The notes under the pieces are model-generated. The model was not told where the DNA came from. It saw nothing but the letters and a program-made list of their open reading frames with translations, and searched no databases. 64,000 nt of DNA, from NCBI GenBank assembly GCA_041859045.1, contig JBHELB010000016.1, positions 124,001 to 188,000 of the forward strand, written 5' to 3'. The translations under genes and the position numbers were made by a program. Source of the stretch: JBHELB01 sp041859045. Lineage in GTDB: Bacteria; Hydrogenedentota; Hydrogenedentia; Hydrogenedentales; SLHB01. Of the stretch, positions 63,183 through 64,000 are shown piece after piece (position 1 is the first letter of the stretch; every line of letters starts with the position of its first letter).

Positions 63183-63224
63183 CTCTCCGTTGACGTGTGC
63201 CTTGCGGTGCGCGTCAGCGGAGAG
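63183..63224 (+). terminator. Terminator-like hairpin between convergent genes
   Basis: CTCTCCGTTGACG (63183-63195) pairs with CGTCAGCGGAGAG (63212-63224), 13 bp with one mismatch or wobble. It is 18 bases after the small gene and overlaps the last codons of the convergent gene. The following T-run is short. Confidence 0.55.
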
Positions 63225-64000
63225 TGCTGTTTCGGAGTTCATCCGCCAGCAGGCCGCGTAAACGGGCGACCGTCTGTTGATTTGCGGCGGCCACATCGCC
63301 CGACCACGTTCCTCCACGTCCACGCGGGGCGCGATAGAGCTGTGTCGGGCCCGAGAGGTTGGGGGAGCCCGCGGCGAAGGGGGTTATCCCCGCACTCCAG
63401 TACAGTCGCCAGTTTGCGTCGCGCAACGACAGGATGAGTGGATCTCCGCTCATGGAGATCGCGCCCGAACCCCGTTTCTGCGCGCGCAGATCAAAACCCA
63501 CCGAAGATGCACTGGGCAATACGATGCTGGAAAGCCCAAGTGCTGTCGGCAGTGCGTCCTGGAGTGAGACGGGGGCGGTTTCCGGTTCGCTCCGAGTGAG
63601 CCCAGGAGCCCAAAGGAGCAGCGGAACTTGGAGGGAATCCTCGAATAGCCCGCGCTCTGGCGGCGCGCCCGGCGGGCCGGTGAAATCGTAGCCGTACGGC
63701 GCGGTTACGACGATACATGTGTTTCTGCGCGTGTCATATTCCCGCAGATGCTTGGTGAATGCCCCGATGTGCCGATCCAAATACACCAACAGCGAGTCGT
63801 ATTCATCGAGAGGCATGTTTTTCTTGGCGGGATCGATGAATTCGGCGCCGTTTCGCTCGCGCAGGCGCATGTCCCCGAGTTCGCGCAAGCGGATGAAGAC
63901 CAAGAACGGGACGTCGATGTGCTCCGCGATCCAGGTCTTTGCTCGCGCGAGGGTGTCCGCCGAGCCCGCGAGTTGGGTTTGGGCTTGCTGTGGGGCTTGC
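63214..64000 (-). CDS. Sulfatase / alkaline-phosphatase-superfamily protein, C-terminal part
   Basis: The frame is open from the right edge to the stop at 63214 (262 codons); the 5' end lies outside the window. Sulfatase-like text includes WIAEHIDVPFLVFIRLREL at the edge, DSLLVYLDRHIGAFTKHLRE (the usual segment before the second metal site), CIVVTAPYGYDF and RGLFEDSLQVPLLLWAPG. The catalytic Cys/Ser region is not in the window. Family members hydrolyse sulfate or phosphate esters, often secreted. An exact substrate cannot be told. Confidence 0.75.
   Translation of the reverse strand, partial: QAPQQAQTQLAGSADTLARAKTWIAEHIDVPFLVFIRLRELGDMRLRERNGAEFIDPAKKNMPLDEYDSLLVYLDRHIGAFTKHLREYDTRRNTCIVVTAPYGYDFTGPPGAPPERGLFEDSLQVPLLLWAPGLTRSEPETAPVSLQDALPTALGLSSIVLPSASSVGFDLRAQKRGSGAISMSGDPLILSLRDANWRLYWSAGITPFAAGSPNLSGPTQLYRAPRGRGGTWSGDVAAANQQTVARLRGLLADELRNSTLR

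Overview
The window is a GC-rich stretch of chromosome from a Gram-negative-type bacterium. It carries lipoprotein maturation genes (lgt, lspA), pal and cpoB, a CusCBA-type efflux system and several lipoproteins. No rRNA, phage, CRISPR array or transposase is visible. Secreted glycoside hydrolases, DUF1573, a eukaryote-type UDP-sugar pyrophosphorylase, thrombospondin-3-like calcium repeats next to membrane-anchoring tails, and palindrome-packed intergenic repeats together suggest the Planctomycetes / Hydrogenedentota part of the tree. That placement is inference; no marker here fixes it. Promoters with recognisable sigma-70 hexamers are common, and several starts are TTG or GTG.

Layout. 1-4124 (minus): an edge-truncated gene, a four-helix-bundle protein, and two paralogous coiled-coil proteins on either side of a secreted C-terminally anchored protein. 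4263-16307 (plus): a tightly overlapping run with a serine beta-lactamase-like protein, a membrane spermidine-synthase-like protein, an isoaspartyl-methyltransferase-like lipoprotein, archaeal-type IMP cyclohydrolase, a Ycf46-like AAA ATPase, a TPR protein, adenylosuccinate lyase, a lipid kinase and a GH38-type protein. 16311-21891 (minus): UDP-HexNAc pyrophosphorylase, zinc-ribbon protein, DUF1573 lipoprotein, GlcNAc-kinase-like protein, then (after a terminator) cpoB and pal. 22066-22141: tRNA-Arg(CCG). 22220-22671: first copy of a roughly 450-bp palindromic repeat. 22678-29433 (minus): GT39-like transferase, HDOD-histidine kinase-receiver hybrid, zinc-finger-like protein, dnaX and the SRP RNA.

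29676-35199 (plus): a GH27 alpha-galactosidase and two paralogous pseudopilin-fold proteins separated by the second, inverted copy of the repeat. 35227-40142 (minus): a large secreted repeat protein and an NtrC-like regulator whose ATPase motifs are degenerate, with helically phased TGTTTC boxes at its promoter. 40276-44805 (minus): ileS, a DksA-like gene, lspA and lgt. 45154-46526 (plus): an AraC/GyrI regulator and a small hypothetical. 46501-55936 (minus): a cusB-cusA-cusC-type operon followed by nspC and a hydrolase-fold lipoprotein lacking its nucleophile serine. 56070-57872 (minus): nitroreductase and a DUF4143 ATPase. 57997-62755 (plus): MarR regulator, HEAT-repeat protein, miaA and a glycosyltransferase. 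62883-63164: a small protein with a histone-H1-like tail. 63214-64000 (minus): the 3' part of a sulfatase-like gene.

Themes. Envelope building and sugar handling (UDP-GlcNAc, GlcNAc kinase, Pal/CpoB, Lgt/LspA, glycosidases, glycosyltransferases) dominate. The most unusual items are the inverted-terminal-repeat palindromic element in two copies, the near-identical 3' ends of the two paralogs that flank one copy, the ATPase-dead enhancer-binding-protein homologue with phased operator boxes, and the uncharacterised coiled-coil paralog pair.
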